Below, piece by piece: positions 49,340 to 59,648 of a stretch of 64,000 bases of DNA (position 1 is its first letter; every line of letters begins with the position of its first letter). The stretch is from positions 930,001 to 994,000 of the forward strand of contig NZ_JBFEGG010000001.1 of the NCBI RefSeq assembly GCF_047228935.1. The letters are read 5' to 3'. The stretch is from Ornithinibacillus sp047228935 (GTDB lineage Bacteria; Bacillota; Bacilli; Bacillales; Amphibacillaceae). A program made the position numbers and the translations under genes. The notes under the pieces are model-generated. The model saw only the letters and a program-made list of their open reading frames with translations, was not told the origin of the DNA and searched no databases.

Positions 49340-49876
49340 TTATTTAGTGAAACGATTGGCATAAGAGCTTGCGACAAAGGAATTTGGTTTTATCTTTGGC
49401 TCTATGCCTAATGACTCCATTCTACCGACCATTTCATTGACAAAAACCTTAGTCCTATTTTTATTCGTAGCTCCTATATCAATATGACCTTCTATTGTAA
49501 AGGAAGATCCTTTGTAAATATATGGTAGGACAATATCAATGAGCTGGCTCTTTTTATCCTCAGAAAACATGGATACAACTTCTTCTGTTAAGGTTGTTTC
49601 ATAAGAAATTCTCTCATGTAAAATCGTCATTTTCCTCGGTACTATTACTTTTCTAATACAAGCCCATGCACCTTTCGATTCGCATTGAATAACGATACCT
49701 GTTATAAACCTTGTATAAGTTGGGTGTATTTGAGAATCTGTTCCAAATATTAGTTTATAGCGTCCACTTGGATCCTTTTTCATAAAACGAACGATATGAT
49801 GAAAGACTTCGTTAAAGGTCATGTTTTTATTTGTCAAGTTTTGAAAACTAAAATCTAACAATCTTAGATTAGGCAC
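49340..49876 (-). CDS. ykuK: YkuK, RNase H-like DUF458 protein
   Basis: 178 residues. YkuK/DUF458 family, which has an RNase H-like fold: KLIFGTDSQIHPTYTRFITGIVI (acidic site), IEGHIDIGATNKNRTKVFVNEMVGR and C-terminal IKPNSFVASSYANRF. Function unknown; in B. subtilis it is a general-stress or sporulation-associated gene. GTG start with AGGAGG nine bases upstream. Confidence 0.88.
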   Translation of the reverse strand: MPNLRLLDFSFQNLTNKNMTFNEVFHHIVRFMKKDPSGRYKLIFGTDSQIHPTYTRFITGIVIQCESKGAWACIRKVIVPRKMTILHERISYETTLTEEVVSMFSEDKKSQLIDIVLPYIYKGSSFTIEGHIDIGATNKNRTKVFVNEMVGRMESLGIEPKIKPNSFVASSYANRFTK

Positions 49877-50133
49877 TATTTCAAACCTCCTAAACGTTAA
49901 TTACTTATTATTTATTTTTGCGAAAGATTATCCTTCTATTCTTATGAGTTTGTAAATTATAAATTAGAAATAATTATAAAAATATAGATAAATCATCTCA
50001 GCTAATAAAATATTTGGAAGAAAAATCTGTAAATACGATATAATTTATATTTTCTCTATGTTATAGTTAAATCAAAAAATAGTTTACATATTTTAGAAAA
50101 GATTAGGCTGTTTTGTTTTATAGGAGGGTTAAT

Positions 50134-52587
50134 GTGCGGAAGGTAAAAAGTTTAGTAGTTTTCTTTTTCTTATTTGTATTTCTAACGCCTGTAGAGGTAC
50201 CAGCAGAAGATAATCTTGAAATATCCATTACATACGGTATAGAAGGTAAAGTTCAAATGGGCAAAGGCTTCCCCGTAACTGTAAAGGTATCAAATAAAGG
50301 AGATACGGTATCCGGAGATTTAGTGTTTTTTTCAAACCCAAATTATGAATCAGTTGGAAATATTGTCGTTCCTGTAGAGATTCCGAAGGGGGAAGCTACT
50401 TCTATTCAAGTTTCATTACCTGGATTTAGTGATAATTATTTCTATAGTGGGCCAAATAATCAGCGTCAATCGCTTGTTAAGTTTTATGAAAATGGATGGG
50501 AAAATGGCAAGGAAGTTGAGCTTGATGGAAATACAACAAAAAGACCATTAATTTTTCCTGAGCAACGACTTATCATTGGTGTACTAAGTGAAACACCAGA
50601 TTCATTAAATTCGCTAAAGACTGCAAGATATAGAAGTCAACCAATAGAGTTTATAAATGTTTCTAAAGATGATTTAGCCTCAGAATCTAAAGGTCTAGAG
50701 GTATTTGATGTATTAATGATTAGTAATTACCAAATTTCAAATCTTTCTGATCAACAAATAGATGCATTAAGAGATTGGGTGACATCTGGTGGACATATTA
50801 TGTTTGAAAGTAATCCACTACTTGAACAACATGTTGGTTTCAATGAGCTAATCTTAATCGAGGTAGAGGATCAAAAGTCATTTAGTGAATTACATTTCTT
50901 ATCTAGCGAAAAAAGTGAAGATCTACCGAATTTTGATAACGTAGAAATTAGTACCGGAAAATTAAAAGAAAATGTGGAAATTGTATTTGCAGACCATTCT
51001 ATTCCGATGGTAGTTAATAAAGATTATGGTTTAGGGGAAATTACCCAATTTGCTTTTAATATAGGGAGCGAGACATTGTCCAAATGGGATGGTTATTCAA
51101 CTTTTTGGACAGAAGTACTTCAAAAAACAGTAGACAAGGATATGAACGGTCAACAAACTTACGCTAATGAAGAACTATCATATCGACTTGGAAATATAGT
51201 TGAGACGTACCCTTCATCTTTTATCCCAGTTAAAACGTTAGTTATTTTATTTGTTATCTATTTAATTTTGATTATTCCAGGACTTTATTTCTTTTTAAGA
51301 AAAATAGATAAGCGTGAAATTTCATGGATTATTATTCCAGTAGTTGCTATTATTTCAAGCTTAGCGATATTCATTGTTGGAGCAAAAGACCGTATTGGAG
51401 GATCCCAAATTAATAACGTTAGTATTCTATCCATTGATGATAAAGGATATGCAAGTGGGTATGGAGCATTTTCATTACTAACAAATAGTGGTGGTAACTA
51501 TCCAATAACGATTAAACCTAATGAGTTTCTAGCCTTTCCTTTGTATCGTTACAATGGGTATGATAATCCTGATATCTCTGCTGTTCCGATGGTGGAAAAA
51601 GGATTAAATCAAACAAGAATTTCATTTTCTAATGTTGAATATTGGTCAATACGCTCTGCGATGGGAGAAATCAATTCGATTGAAACTGGAAAGCTAGAAG
51701 CAGATTTATGGGTAGAGAATAATAAGCTAAAAGGAACAGTTACGAATAATTTACTGTTTGATGTTGACGATGCCTATTTACTGAGTGGTTCAAAAGCATA
51801 TCCGTTAGGATCAGTAAAAGCTGGTGAAACCATTAATGTAGAATCTGGAATAGATACTAAAAATGTTCAAAATATAATTGGTGCACCAAGATCTAGTGTT
51901 GCTAAATCTGCAATACCTGGTTTCTATAATCAAAACAATTATGGTGGTTTAACTGAGCCAGATAGTAGGGAGAAATTAGTCGAGTGGAAGAAGTTCGGAT
52001 TACTCGATTCTATTATGTATTTTGACATACAACCGAATAGTCAAAAGAAACCTTTATTAGCTGCCTTTACGTCTGAACCAATAACTGAAATTTCATTAGA
52101 GGATAAAAATTTGAAAGAGATTCATTCCTTATCGGTTGTGACTCAAGGAGTAGATGTGGAATTACGCTCATTATCTGGTAGCGAATTTAAGCTGGACCAA
52201 AATGCTATTATTCCGGAAATCTCGATTGTTTCAGGCAGCCAAAGTTTTATCCATCATAATGGTTTATCTTATGGTGATAATTTTGTAGTCGTAGAACAAG
52301 GTGAGTATCAATTGACATATCAACTTCCAGTTGAAATGGGTCTTAACAATATTAAAATCAATACTATGAAGCTCAGACACCGTACGACAGAAGATACGAA
52401 ATATAGTATTTATAATACTAATAAAGAAGATTTTGTCCCATTAGCAGATAGTCAAACTACTTTTAAAGAGGATGCTAACGATTATATTTCGGAAGATGGA
52501 AAGGTAGTCGTTAAATTTGAAAAAAGTGGAATAAGTGATTCAGAAATTACTATTCCAACTCTCGAGCTGGAAGGAGAGTATGAATAA
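50134..52587 (+). CDS. Exported/membrane protein, first gene of the ABC-MoxR-VWA operon
   Basis: 817 residues from GTG 50134 (AGGAGGG six bases upstream). Signal peptide about 1-25 (VFFFLFVFLTPVEVPA), an extracytoplasmic beta-rich region (30-360), two membrane helices (about 365-415: LVILFVIYLILIIPGLYFFL and WIIIPVVAIISSLAIFIVGA) and a second large extracytoplasmic domain (420-817). The segment ISNYQISNLSDQQIDALRDWVTSGGHIMFE resembles a class I glutamine-amidotransferase-like fold seen in such membrane proteins. I do not recognise a named function. The stop overlaps the next start (TAATG), indicating coupled translation. Confidence 0.78.
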   Translation: MRKVKSLVVFFFLFVFLTPVEVPAEDNLEISITYGIEGKVQMGKGFPVTVKVSNKGDTVSGDLVFFSNPNYESVGNIVVPVEIPKGEATSIQVSLPGFSDNYFYSGPNNQRQSLVKFYENGWENGKEVELDGNTTKRPLIFPEQRLIIGVLSETPDSLNSLKTARYRSQPIEFINVSKDDLASESKGLEVFDVLMISNYQISNLSDQQIDALRDWVTSGGHIMFESNPLLEQHVGFNELILIEVEDQKSFSELHFLSSEKSEDLPNFDNVEISTGKLKENVEIVFADHSIPMVVNKDYGLGEITQFAFNIGSETLSKWDGYSTFWTEVLQKTVDKDMNGQQTYANEELSYRLGNIVETYPSSFIPVKTLVILFVIYLILIIPGLYFFLRKIDKREISWIIIPVVAIISSLAIFIVGAKDRIGGSQINNVSILSIDDKGYASGYGAFSLLTNSGGNYPITIKPNEFLAFPLYRYNGYDNPDISAVPMVEKGLNQTRISFSNVEYWSIRSAMGEINSIETGKLEADLWVENNKLKGTVTNNLLFDVDDAYLLSGSKAYPLGSVKAGETINVESGIDTKNVQNIIGAPRSSVAKSAIPGFYNQNNYGGLTEPDSREKLVEWKKFGLLDSIMYFDIQPNSQKKPLLAAFTSEPITEISLEDKNLKEIHSLSVVTQGVDVELRSLSGSEFKLDQNAIIPEISIVSGSQSFIHHNGLSYGDNFVVVEQGEYQLTYQLPVEMGLNNIKINTMKLRHRTTEDTKYSIYNTNKEDFVPLADSQTTFKEDANDYISEDGKVVVKFEKSGISDSEITIPTLELEGEYE

Positions 52588-53525
52588 TGATAGAGACAAT
52601 AAACCTTACGAAAAAATACGGTTCTTTTACTGCACTTGACTCATTGAATTTAAAAATTGAAAAAGGTACTGTATTTGGTTTTGTTGGACATAATGGTGCC
52701 GGTAAATCAACTACCTTTTCTATTTTAGCAACTTTATTAAAACCCACTTCAGGAACTGCATATATAAATGGGATTGATGTAACAAAAAATCCGAAACAAG
52801 TTCGAAAACATATTGGTTATATGCCTGATTTCTTTGGAGTATATGATCAATTCAAAACAGTTGAGTACTTAGATTTTTATGGAGCAAGCTATGGCATTCC
52901 AAAAAAAGAACGGGAAGTATTAATCTCGCAGCTTTTAGAACTGGTCAATTTGTCTCATAAAAAAAATGATTATGTAGACTTGTTATCCCGAGGGATGAAG
53001 CAAAGATTGTGTCTTGCGCGCTCATTGATTCATGACCCAGAAGTATTAATCTTGGATGAGCCTGCATCTGGTCTTGACCCAAGGGCTAGGATTGAAATGA
53101 GAGAAATTTTAAAAGAGTTGAAGAACATGGGAAAAACAATTATTATTTCATCTCATATTTTACCTGAGCTGGCAGAGATGTGTGATGAGATAGGTGTTAT
53201 AACAAATGGTAAATTGGTAGCTTCTGGTTCAGTATCTTCTATCCAAAAGCAGCTTCAATCTAACAAAATCATACATGTTAAACTTTCATCTAATTTAGAA
53301 AAGGCTATACAATTTTTTGAAGATGAACCGAAAATCAGTGGGCTATCAAGACACGAAAAAGATGGGAATTCATTAGTATTTTCCTACACTGGTACCGACG
53401 ATGAACAAGGAGATTTACTCAAAAAAGCTATATTAGAAGGATTGCCAATTATTAGTTTTAACGAAGAAGAAACGGATTTAGAGGATGTATTTCTAGAAAT
53501 TACGAAGGGAGTAGAATTTTCTTGA
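52587..53525 (+). CDS. ABC transporter ATP-binding protein (ABC-2 / GldA-like)
   Basis: 312 residues. Walker A GHNGAGKST, signature LSRGMKQRL, Walker B VLILDEPASGLDP, switch His in ISSHILPELAEM. The type (NodI/CcmA/GldA-like) works with ABC-2 permeases such as the next gene. Overlaps the preceding stop by one base and the following start by four. Confidence 0.93.
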   Translation: MIETINLTKKYGSFTALDSLNLKIEKGTVFGFVGHNGAGKSTTFSILATLLKPTSGTAYINGIDVTKNPKQVRKHIGYMPDFFGVYDQFKTVEYLDFYGASYGIPKKEREVLISQLLELVNLSHKKNDYVDLLSRGMKQRLCLARSLIHDPEVLILDEPASGLDPRARIEMREILKELKNMGKTIIISSHILPELAEMCDEIGVITNGKLVASGSVSSIQKQLQSNKIIHVKLSSNLEKAIQFFEDEPKISGLSRHEKDGNSLVFSYTGTDDEQGDLLKKAILEGLPIISFNEEETDLEDVFLEITKGVEFS

Positions 53526-54373
53526 AATCACTATTTATTAATCCAGTATTAAATAAAGAAATAAAGCTCCGGTTTCGTTCGTTTAAAGGATTTTTGGGCT
53601 TATTCTTTTACCTTGTAGCTTTAGGCATAATTGGGATGGGGTTTATTATCGTAAATACTGTTGTCTCCTCGTCATCTGTTTTTAGCCCTGAGCAAAGTCG
53701 AATGATGTTTATGGTGTTATCCTTTGTGCAACTGGCGTTGATACTGTTCATGACCCCGGGTTTAACTGCAGGTGTTATAAGTGGGGAACGTGAGAGACAG
53801 ACGCTGAATATTTTGCTAACAACACCACAATCATCAACAAGCATTATATTAAGTAAATTATTATCATCTATTTCTTATTTACTTTTAATGATGCTTTCAT
53901 CCATGCCGATTTACAGTATTGTATTTTTGTTTGGCGGTGTTTCGCCTAGTTTATTAGTATCCACTTTTAGCTTATATTTCTTAACGATGTTTACTATTGG
54001 AAGCTTAGGAGTATTATTTTCTACGTTAATTAGAAAAACCATTATTTCGTCGATTGTGACGTATGGACTTACATTATTTTTAACAGCAGGAACTGCGTTT
54101 TTAATAATCATTGTAGGGGATTTATTTTTTTATCAAAATAGTAGTTCGGTATTCCCTTATATCTTGGCAATGGTAAATCCGTTCATTATTTTAATGTCAA
54201 CATATGAACCGTATATGATAGATGAAATTCAACGAACATCAGGCATAGATTTTTCTCTAGTTGCAAGTTTTGTTATCACATATTTCGTTATATCCGCACT
54301 TGCATTGTGGGTTAGTATTATCAAATTAAGGCCAAGAATGAAGGCTAAAAAAGGAACGGTAAGTAATGAATGA
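53522..54373 (+). CDS. ABC-2-type permease
   Basis: 283 residues with six membrane helices and the ABC-2 signature region GLTAGVISGERERQTLNILLTTPQSSTSIILSKLLSS. TTG start within the ATPase stop (overlap four bases). The substrate is unknown; the company of VWA and MoxR proteins suggests a structural or assembly role rather than drug export (inference). Confidence 0.9.
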   Translation: MKSLFINPVLNKEIKLRFRSFKGFLGLFFYLVALGIIGMGFIIVNTVVSSSSVFSPEQSRMMFMVLSFVQLALILFMTPGLTAGVISGERERQTLNILLTTPQSSTSIILSKLLSSISYLLLMMLSSMPIYSIVFLFGGVSPSLLVSTFSLYFLTMFTIGSLGVLFSTLIRKTIISSIVTYGLTLFLTAGTAFLIIIVGDLFFYQNSSSVFPYILAMVNPFIILMSTYEPYMIDEIQRTSGIDFSLVASFVITYFVISALALWVSIIKLRPRMKAKKGTVSNE

Positions 54374-55952
54374 TAACCAACAATTTTTTTCTTTATTAAA
54401 AGTTGCAAAGCGCAAATTAGTTTTTAATAACTTAATTAAGTATTTCCATTATGGTTTACTTGGTTTAGGTTTTTCTATGGTGCTATTAATGTTACTTGCA
54501 AGAATTGTTGTGATTACGCATTTAACGAATAAATTTTTTTATTTAACTCTAGTGTTTTTTCTTGTATTCATCATACTTATAGTAATTAAGCGCCCTACAA
54601 ATAAACAAGCTGCAATACTTTTTGATGAATTTGTTCAAGAAGATAGGGTCCAAACAGCCCTCAATTATATTCATGATTCATCTATCATGAGTCAATTACA
54701 GCGAAGAGAAGCACTAACTAAAATGAAACAAGCATTGTCAAAATTGCAAGCTAAACGAATAAAATTGCTTTACGTGCGTCCCATTACTATCTTTGGTCTT
54801 CTATTAATTTTTACAGTTACGCTTTATTTTCTACCTAGTAACACCATGAAACTTGCATTAGATAAAGAGAAGGACCAGGAAATCGTAGAGGAATCCAAAG
54901 AGAAAATTGAGGAGTTAGCAAAAGAGGACGAATCAGAAAAAATAAAAGAATTAGAGGATCAAGCTAAGAAGATAACGAAAAGTAAGGATTTGTTGGAGCA
55001 CCTTCTTAAAGAAGAAGCAAACCTTGCTCAAGAAGTTCAAAAGGCTAAACAAAATGATAATAAATTAAAAGAACTTGCGAAAGCAGTAAATGGCTTAAAA
55101 GAGCTTTCAGAAGCGTTAAATGAAAAAGATTCACAAAAGCTAAGTAGTGCATTAGACAATTTATTAGACAGAGAAATGGCTTCTTTGTCTGTCGAAGAAA
55201 AAACTGCACTTAAAAATCTTTTAGCACAGTTGGGAGAACAAAATAATCCGGATTTATCGGAATTAACCGAGGAAAAGTTAAGTGAAATGCTTGCTGTTTT
55301 AGAAGAAGAGTTAACGAATTTAATAGAAAGCTCTAATGGTTTAAACGAATTATTAGCCATTCAGCAACAAGTACAAAACTTGGCGCAAGCATTACAACAA
55401 ACTATGCTTCATAACGGTTTAGCAAATTCTAATCAATTAGCTTTTGATAATTCGAGTAATTCTAATCAAAGTAGTAATTCAACATCTAGTGAACAAAATG
55501 GCTCTTCAAATCGTGAAAGTCAAGGTGGTTCCCAAGCGGATGGGAACAATAATGGACAAGGAAACGGAAATGGAGAAGGTAATGGATCTGGTTCAGGAGC
55601 TGGCAATGGTTCTAGTTCGGGAGATGGAACTGGCACAGGTACAAGTAACGGTACTGCTAGTGGAGGTTCAGGAGCTGGGTTTGGGCAAGGATCTCGTGAA
55701 TTGACTATACCAGAAAGACTTGAAGGAGATGAGTCCATTGAAGATGATTTTGCAGAGCTAGGTGAGGGAGGTAGTGAATATCAAATAACCCCTGAGGGAG
55801 TAGTTATAAAAGGTAATGTTCGGTCTTATGAAGAGGTATATGGCGAATATGCAAACACTTATCGAAGTAGTGTAGATCGATTAGATTTACCTTCATATCT
55901 AGAAAATGTAGTAAAAGATTACTTTAGCGATTTAAACCCGGAAGGAGAATGA
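54366..55952 (+). CDS. Membrane protein with coiled coil and Gly/Ser/Asn-rich linker (DUF4175-like)
   Basis: 528 residues. Two membrane helices (about 29-75), a third (about 143-160), a long charged coiled coil (165-345), a low-complexity Asn/Ser/Gly tract (about 355-445, GNGEGNGSGSGAGNGSSSGD and similar), then a conserved short C-terminal module (RELTIPERLEGDESI, EVYGEYANTYRSSVDRLDLP). The topology suggests a bitopic scaffold with a flexible linker. Overlaps the permease gene by eight bases. No enzymatic motif. Resembles membrane proteins encoded with MoxR/DUF58/VWA genes in other phyla. Confidence 0.78.
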   Translation: MNDNQQFFSLLKVAKRKLVFNNLIKYFHYGLLGLGFSMVLLMLLARIVVITHLTNKFFYLTLVFFLVFIILIVIKRPTNKQAAILFDEFVQEDRVQTALNYIHDSSIMSQLQRREALTKMKQALSKLQAKRIKLLYVRPITIFGLLLIFTVTLYFLPSNTMKLALDKEKDQEIVEESKEKIEELAKEDESEKIKELEDQAKKITKSKDLLEHLLKEEANLAQEVQKAKQNDNKLKELAKAVNGLKELSEALNEKDSQKLSSALDNLLDREMASLSVEEKTALKNLLAQLGEQNNPDLSELTEEKLSEMLAVLEEELTNLIESSNGLNELLAIQQQVQNLAQALQQTMLHNGLANSNQLAFDNSSNSNQSSNSTSSEQNGSSNRESQGGSQADGNNNGQGNGNGEGNGSGSGAGNGSSSGDGTGTGTSNGTASGGSGAGFGQGSRELTIPERLEGDESIEDDFAELGEGGSEYQITPEGVVIKGNVRSYEEVYGEYANTYRSSVDRLDLPSYLENVVKDYFSDLNPEGE

Positions 55953-55955
55953 ATC

Positions 55956-56957
55956 TTGATCGATTTAGAATCCAAAGAAAAGCAACTCGAGGAAATTACG
56001 GAAATAATATCTAATGTAAAAAAAGAAATTAGTGCCTTTATAGTCGGGCAAAATGAAGTTATAGACCAAGTACTGTGGACTATATTCTCAGGCGGCCATG
56101 CTCTATTAGAAGGGTTACCTGGACTAGGTAAGACGATGTTAGTAAAAACAATTTCTGAAGTCATGGATTTAAGTTTTTCTAGAATTCAGTTTACCCCAGA
56201 CTTAATGCCATCTGATATTACAGGAACAATGCTTATTGAACCAGGTGAAGATGGAAAAAAACAGGAATTTATCTTTCATCAAGGTCCGGTATTTTCCAAT
56301 ATTGTTCTTGCGGATGAAATTAATCGATCTACACCGAAAACACAAAGCGCTTTACTGGAAGCAATGGGAGAAAAGACGGTTTCGATCATGGGAGAAACTA
56401 AACAACTACCTGAACCATTTTTTGTTTTAGCTACACAGAATCCACTAGACTTAGAAGGCACTTATCCACTTCCAGAAGCACAAATGGACCGCTTTTTAAT
56501 GAAAATTGACGTCCAATACCCAACTAGAGATGAGTTAAAACAAATCGTTATGAATACAACCGGAATAGAATTACCACAAGTGAATAAGATAATCAACCAA
56601 CAGAAAATTCAAGAGGTTCAACAGTTAGCAAAAGAAATACTTCTCTCAGAAGAAATATTAGATTTTGCAGTAAATATTATTATGGCTACACACCCTGACC
56701 AAGAACAAAGCATTGACTCTGTAAAAAAATATGTGAGATATGGCTCGGGTCCTCGTGGTTTACAAGCATTAATCCGAATTGCTAAGGTAAGAGCATTATC
56801 AAAAGGACGCTTCCATGTTTCAAAAGGAGATATTAAACAAGCCATAAAGCCAGTATTACGACATCGCCTATTCTTGAATTTTGAAGGTGAAGCAACTGGT
56901 ATAACAACAGATGAACTTATTGATGAAATAGTAACAGCAACTGGAGAAATTTCATGA
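55956..56957 (+). CDS. MoxR-family AAA+ ATPase
   Basis: 333 residues. Walker A GLPGLGKT, Walker B NIVLADEINRSTPKTQSALLEAM, sensor-1 ATQNPLDLEGTYPLPEAQMDRF (the MoxR hallmark), C-terminal YGSGPRGLQALIRIAKVRAL and VLRHRLFLNFE. MoxR ATPases act as chaperones that activate or remodel VWA-domain partners; DUF58 and two VWA proteins follow directly. TTG start, three bases after the previous stop. Confidence 0.95.
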   Translation: MIDLESKEKQLEEITEIISNVKKEISAFIVGQNEVIDQVLWTIFSGGHALLEGLPGLGKTMLVKTISEVMDLSFSRIQFTPDLMPSDITGTMLIEPGEDGKKQEFIFHQGPVFSNIVLADEINRSTPKTQSALLEAMGEKTVSIMGETKQLPEPFFVLATQNPLDLEGTYPLPEAQMDRFLMKIDVQYPTRDELKQIVMNTTGIELPQVNKIINQQKIQEVQQLAKEILLSEEILDFAVNIIMATHPDQEQSIDSVKKYVRYGSGPRGLQALIRIAKVRALSKGRFHVSKGDIKQAIKPVLRHRLFLNFEGEATGITTDELIDEIVTATGEIS

Positions 56958-57826
56958 ACGAGCCGCTTTTAACTAGTAAATTAATGTATCAACTCGATAA
57001 ATTTCGATTTCAGTCACGAAATATGAAACGTGGACATCATAAAGGTGGTAGACGTTCTACTAAACAAGGTACTTCATTAGAGTTTTCAGATTATCGCATA
57101 TATCAACCAGGAGATGACCTACGTCAAATCGATTGGAATGTTTTTGCTAGAACGAACAAACATTATATAAAACGGTTCCTAGATGAGAAAGAGTTACTAG
57201 TAACTGTTTATCTTGACTGTACGAAATCTATGAGTCTTATTCCGGAGAAATGGCAGTTTGCTAAAAGACTTACAGCAGCAATTGGCTACATGTCCTTAAG
57301 CGCAGATGATCGAGTTGGTATTTTTCCGATTGGATCCACTTCTCATCCTTTTGGCTATAAAAAAGGTAAAGCTTTTTCAAATAGAATCGTTCACTATGTA
57401 GATAATATCTCATCTAGTGAATCGGAATCTACATTTTCGGATTCTGTTCCATCATTCATACAACCGAAATCTAGTGTATCCATTCTTATTAGTGACTTAT
57501 TAGAACCTATTGAACTACTGGAGAAAGCATTAAAGAAACTACAAGCTTATAAACAAGAGCTATATGTTATACAGCTTTTAGGTCATGAAGAAATAAATCC
57601 TCACTATCATGGGGATTTAGAATTATTAGATAGTGAAACAGGAGATAGAGTAAATGTTTCGATGAATAGAATAGTTAAAGTGAGATATGGTGAGCGTATA
57701 GCTAATCATTTGGAAACGTTAGAGAAATTTTGTCATGGGCGTGGCATTGGTTTTCTTTCATGTCAAACTAAGGATTCTCTTGAAGATGTTCTATTTAATC
57801 GAATGCCATCAAAAGGGTGGGTTTAG
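56954..57826 (+). CDS. DUF58 (VWA-like) protein
   Basis: 290 residues. DUF58 signature SLEFSDYRIYQPGDDLRQIDWNVFART at 45-71, then a degenerate VWA fold (TVYLDCTKSMSLI with a DxxxS pattern). No membrane helix. Usually encoded beside MoxR and presumed its substrate or adaptor. ATG overlaps the MoxR stop by four bases (ATGA). Confidence 0.93.
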   Translation: MNEPLLTSKLMYQLDKFRFQSRNMKRGHHKGGRRSTKQGTSLEFSDYRIYQPGDDLRQIDWNVFARTNKHYIKRFLDEKELLVTVYLDCTKSMSLIPEKWQFAKRLTAAIGYMSLSADDRVGIFPIGSTSHPFGYKKGKAFSNRIVHYVDNISSSESESTFSDSVPSFIQPKSSVSILISDLLEPIELLEKALKKLQAYKQELYVIQLLGHEEINPHYHGDLELLDSETGDRVNVSMNRIVKVRYGERIANHLETLEKFCHGRGIGFLSCQTKDSLEDVLFNRMPSKGWV

Positions 57827-57839
57827 GTGAGGTGATTTC

Positions 57840-59648
57840 ATGAATTTTATTACACCTATCTTTTTCTTATTGACCGTATTTCTATTAGCGGTTATATTAT
57901 TTTATTTATTTCGAAAACAATATGACAGACAAGTAATACCTTCAACCCTCCTTTGGCAACAAGTAATGCAGGAGTGGCAGGCTACTAAATGGTGGAAAAA
58001 ATTACAGAATCACTTACTACTGTACCTCCAGCTCTTTATATTATTACTTTTAATAGTAGCCCTTACTAGGCCTTTTTTGGGTATGAATGTGTTATCTGGT
58101 GAACATATTGTAATAGTACTTGATACATCTGCATCTATGACTGTAGTAGAAGAAGCGGATGAAACGACCCGCTTTACAATTGCAAAAGGCGAAATGGAGG
58201 AGTTGATAGATCAACTTGATCAACAAATGTTAACTGTTATTTTAGCGGAAGAAGTACCAACCATACTATTTTCGAATGAAACGGATCCGAATGTCATGAA
58301 GTCTAAAATTAACGAAGTAACTCCATCTTACCAGCATGGTAATGTGGAGAAAGCGATAGACCTTGGTATCCAAATATTATCAGGAACAAGTGGAGAAATC
58401 CATGTTTATTCGGATTTGGTAAGGAAGGAACAAGTCAATACCAACTATTTACAAAATAAATTAGTCGTTCATAGCATTGGAACTTCTAAGGAAAATCTAT
58501 CATTGCATACATTTGGTGTATCGCAACATACTGACGGAATAAATGGCTTACTAACCGTTTACAATGAGTCAGAAGAAGAACAGCTTGCTAGAATTACAAT
58601 TGAATGTGATGGGCAAGTACTAACATCGTTTCAAGAATTAATTGGGCCAGGAAAATTAGTACAGCTTCCTATATCAGATTTACCAGTTAAACCTTATTAT
58701 AAAGCTGTTTTGAATTATGAGGATAACTATGTAGTCGATAACACGTTGTTTGCTTTTTTAGGAGAAAATACGTCGCCTACTATTCATGTTGTTGGTGAGA
58801 TTAATTCTTTTACGGCGAGAGCATTAAATTACTTCACTACAGATCTCATCCAGTCCGATAACCTTTCAAATGAAACAGACGAAAATGTTATTTATATTTT
58901 AGAAGATGCACCAGATAATGAATGGCCAAATGGACCGGCGTTAATTTTTTCCCCTACCGATGGGGAATCAATTCATATAAAGGATAAAGAGAATTTACAA
59001 GATCCGGTACAAATTATAGAAGATACTTTATTTCAATATGTCGATATGGAACAGGTTTACATTCAATCAAGTAAGCCATATGTCATGCGAGAATTAGAAA
59101 CAATACTCGCAAGTGGGGAAATGCCACTTATTAGTAAAGGTTACTATAAAGGAAATCCTATTATTCTAGTTGGATTTAATATATCGGATACAGATTGGCC
59201 ATTACATTCTAGTTTTCCAATATTTTTATATAATGCTATTAACTTTTTAACTGAGAAACAGCAGTTTTTAGGTTATGTTAAACCAAGTGAAAAATTACCT
59301 GTATCCCATGATAGTCAAGCAACTAATGGTGTCATTGTTAATGAAACTGATCAGGAAGTTATGAATGTAAATTTAGATGAATCCTTTATTCAAGCTCCCC
59401 GTATACCAGGTTTATATAAACTTATAGAGGAAACGGAAGGTAGTAAATCAGAAAGACTATTCACAGTTGCTATAGATACCGAAGAAAAGTATATTCATAC
59501 AGGCACTAGTTTCATAGTAGAAGCTAATGAAGAAAATGCTATTAATAGTGAAGAAAAGCCGAATGAAATATGGCATTGGTTAGTGTTAGTTGCATTCGTA
59601 GTATTATTAATCGAATGGGAGGTTTATCGACGTGGGATTACAATTTGA
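57840..59648 (+). CDS. BatA-type membrane VWA protein
   Basis: 602 residues. Two N-terminal membrane helices (about 4-24 and 56-77), VWA domain with metal-ion-dependent adhesion motif DTSAS (HIVIVLDTSASMTVVEEAD, about 95), a beta-sandwich middle and a C-terminal membrane helix (WHWLVLVAFVVLLIEW). The VWA domain would lie on one face of the membrane between helices, as in BatA/BatB. GAGGTGATTT precedes the ATG; the 3' end overlaps the next gene by 17 bases. Confidence 0.9.
   Translation: MNFITPIFFLLTVFLLAVILFYLFRKQYDRQVIPSTLLWQQVMQEWQATKWWKKLQNHLLLYLQLFILLLLIVALTRPFLGMNVLSGEHIVIVLDTSASMTVVEEADETTRFTIAKGEMEELIDQLDQQMLTVILAEEVPTILFSNETDPNVMKSKINEVTPSYQHGNVEKAIDLGIQILSGTSGEIHVYSDLVRKEQVNTNYLQNKLVVHSIGTSKENLSLHTFGVSQHTDGINGLLTVYNESEEEQLARITIECDGQVLTSFQELIGPGKLVQLPISDLPVKPYYKAVLNYEDNYVVDNTLFAFLGENTSPTIHVVGEINSFTARALNYFTTDLIQSDNLSNETDENVIYILEDAPDNEWPNGPALIFSPTDGESIHIKDKENLQDPVQIIEDTLFQYVDMEQVYIQSSKPYVMRELETILASGEMPLISKGYYKGNPIILVGFNISDTDWPLHSSFPIFLYNAINFLTEKQQFLGYVKPSEKLPVSHDSQATNGVIVNETDQEVMNVNLDESFIQAPRIPGLYKLIEETEGSKSERLFTVAIDTEEKYIHTGTSFIVEANEENAINSEEKPNEIWHWLVLVAFVVLLIEWEVYRRGITI

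Noticed and set aside
55037..55738. Long antisense open frames opposite the coiled-coil/Gly-rich gene
   Set aside because: They mirror the codon bias and low complexity of the sense gene and have no ribosome binding sites or family motifs.
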